Assembly: GCF_000721605.1 (NCBI RefSeq)
Contig: NZ_JOIZ01000008.1
Span: 1-64,000, forward strand
Source: Streptomyces sp. NRRL S-37
Lineage (GTDB): Bacteria > Actinomycetota > Actinomycetes > Streptomycetales > Streptomycetaceae
Length of the DNA: 64,000 nucleotides
Reading direction: 5' to 3'
Shown: positions 63,726 through 64,000 of the stretch, piece after piece
Numbering within the stretch: the stretch's first letter is position 1
Layout of the letters: every line of letters begins with the position of its first letter
Notes under the pieces: generated by a model
What the model was told of the DNA's origin: nothing
Databases searched by the model: none
Seen by the model: only the letters and a program-made list of their open reading frames with translations
Position numbers and translations under genes: made by a program

Positions 63726-64000
63726 ATGCGCCGTCCGGTCCTTCTCGTCGTCGCCCACGGCAGCCGCGATCCGCGGCACGCCGCGACCGTGCACGCCCTG
63801 GTGCGGCGGGTACGGTCGCTGCGGCCGGGGCTGCGCGTGGAGACCGGGTTCCTGGACTTCAACGTCCCCTCCGTCCAAGGGGTGCTGGAGTCCCTGGACG
63901 CGGAGGGCGTCCGTGACGTGGTCGCCCTCCCGCTGCTGCTGACCCGTGCCTTCCACGCCAAGGCGGACATCCCGGCGGTGCTGGCTCAGGCCCCGCCGCG
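63726..64000 (+). CDS. sirohydrochlorin chelatase, N-terminal part
   Basis: The last gene is cut by the window end after 91 codons. The start MRRPVLLVVAHGSRDPRHAA has the CbiX/SirB signature VAHGSRDPR, and FLDFNVPSVQGVLESLDAEG, VVALPLLLTRAFHAKADIP follow, with His in AHGS and FHAKAD as the metal-handling residues. Such enzymes insert iron into sirohydrochlorin to make siroheme, the cofactor of the sulfite reductase in this operon, or cobalt for cobalamin. Its position argues for siroheme. ATG at 63726 follows GAGGGAC. Confidence 0.9.
   Translation, partial: MRRPVLLVVAHGSRDPRHAATVHALVRRVRSLRPGLRVETGFLDFNVPSVQGVLESLDAEGVRDVVALPLLLTRAFHAKADIPAVLAQAPP

Overview
The window is about 73% G+C by eye, with third-position G/C bias, long spurious antisense frames, many GTG starts and frequent stop/start overlaps. 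This fits a Streptomyces chromosome. Several proteins match well-known Streptomyces coelicolor genes by motif and order: the alditol oxidase AldO, a GH2 beta-galactosidase, and a sulfite reductase/cysH/cysC/cysD/cysN/sulfonate-ABC block. No tRNA, rRNA, CRISPR array, prophage or insertion sequence was seen. Gene names rest on recognised motifs; no database search was run.

Layout. 1-6 kb: a truncated proline-rich protein, a DUF456 membrane protein, an alkylation-repair pair (Ada/AlkA fusion then Ogt) downstream of the GTPase RsgA, and a composite protein joining sigma-factor-like segments, a zinc-finger anti-sigma motif, one membrane helix and an extracellular cellulose-binding domain. 6-13 kb: a radical-SAM protein divergent from aldO, then a ROK regulator and lacZ. 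13-17 kb: a His-rich PHP metallohydrolase with a coupled partner, a TetR regulator that seems to start at ATT, a DinB protein and a decayed gene stub. 17-20.5 kb: a three-gene secreted operon (GH43 arabinofuranosidase-like, GH43 exo-galactanase-like with CBM13, SGNH esterase) for arabinogalactan or pectin side chains.

21-29 kb: a stress-island-like group: class II amidotransferase, lipid-kinase-like protein, DUF7144 and SHOCT membrane proteins, DUF2252, a 65-residue protein, a membrane protein and a large LAL/LuxR regulator. Two copies of the palindrome TCACCCG-N3-CGGGTGA lie in the gap before DUF2252. 29-41 kb: accessory metabolism and regulators: septum-formation lipoprotein, homocysteine methyltransferase, two type-B carboxylesterases (one lacking its N-terminus), MerR, YrhB, MOSC, CAP and LacI proteins, and an MFS exporter. 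41-55 kb: an orphan membrane/solute-binding-protein pair, ThuA, a NADAR protein, VOC, two AraC regulators, an NAD(P)-binding reductase, BrkB, an AidB-like acyl-CoA dehydrogenase, a GAF regulator, a secreted protein and an acetyltransferase, with extragenic repeats between some of them.

55-64 kb: the assimilatory sulfate pathway as one tightly packed plus-strand unit. A short leader peptide with a late Cys codon precedes siroheme sulfite reductase, a 59-residue zinc-ribbon protein, APS reductase, APS kinase, ATP sulfurylase (CysD, CysN), a sulfonate/sulfate-ester ABC transporter and a sirohydrochlorin chelatase that runs off the right edge. The genes cover uptake, activation, reduction and siroheme cofactor supply, and the leader suggests cysteine-responsive attenuation.
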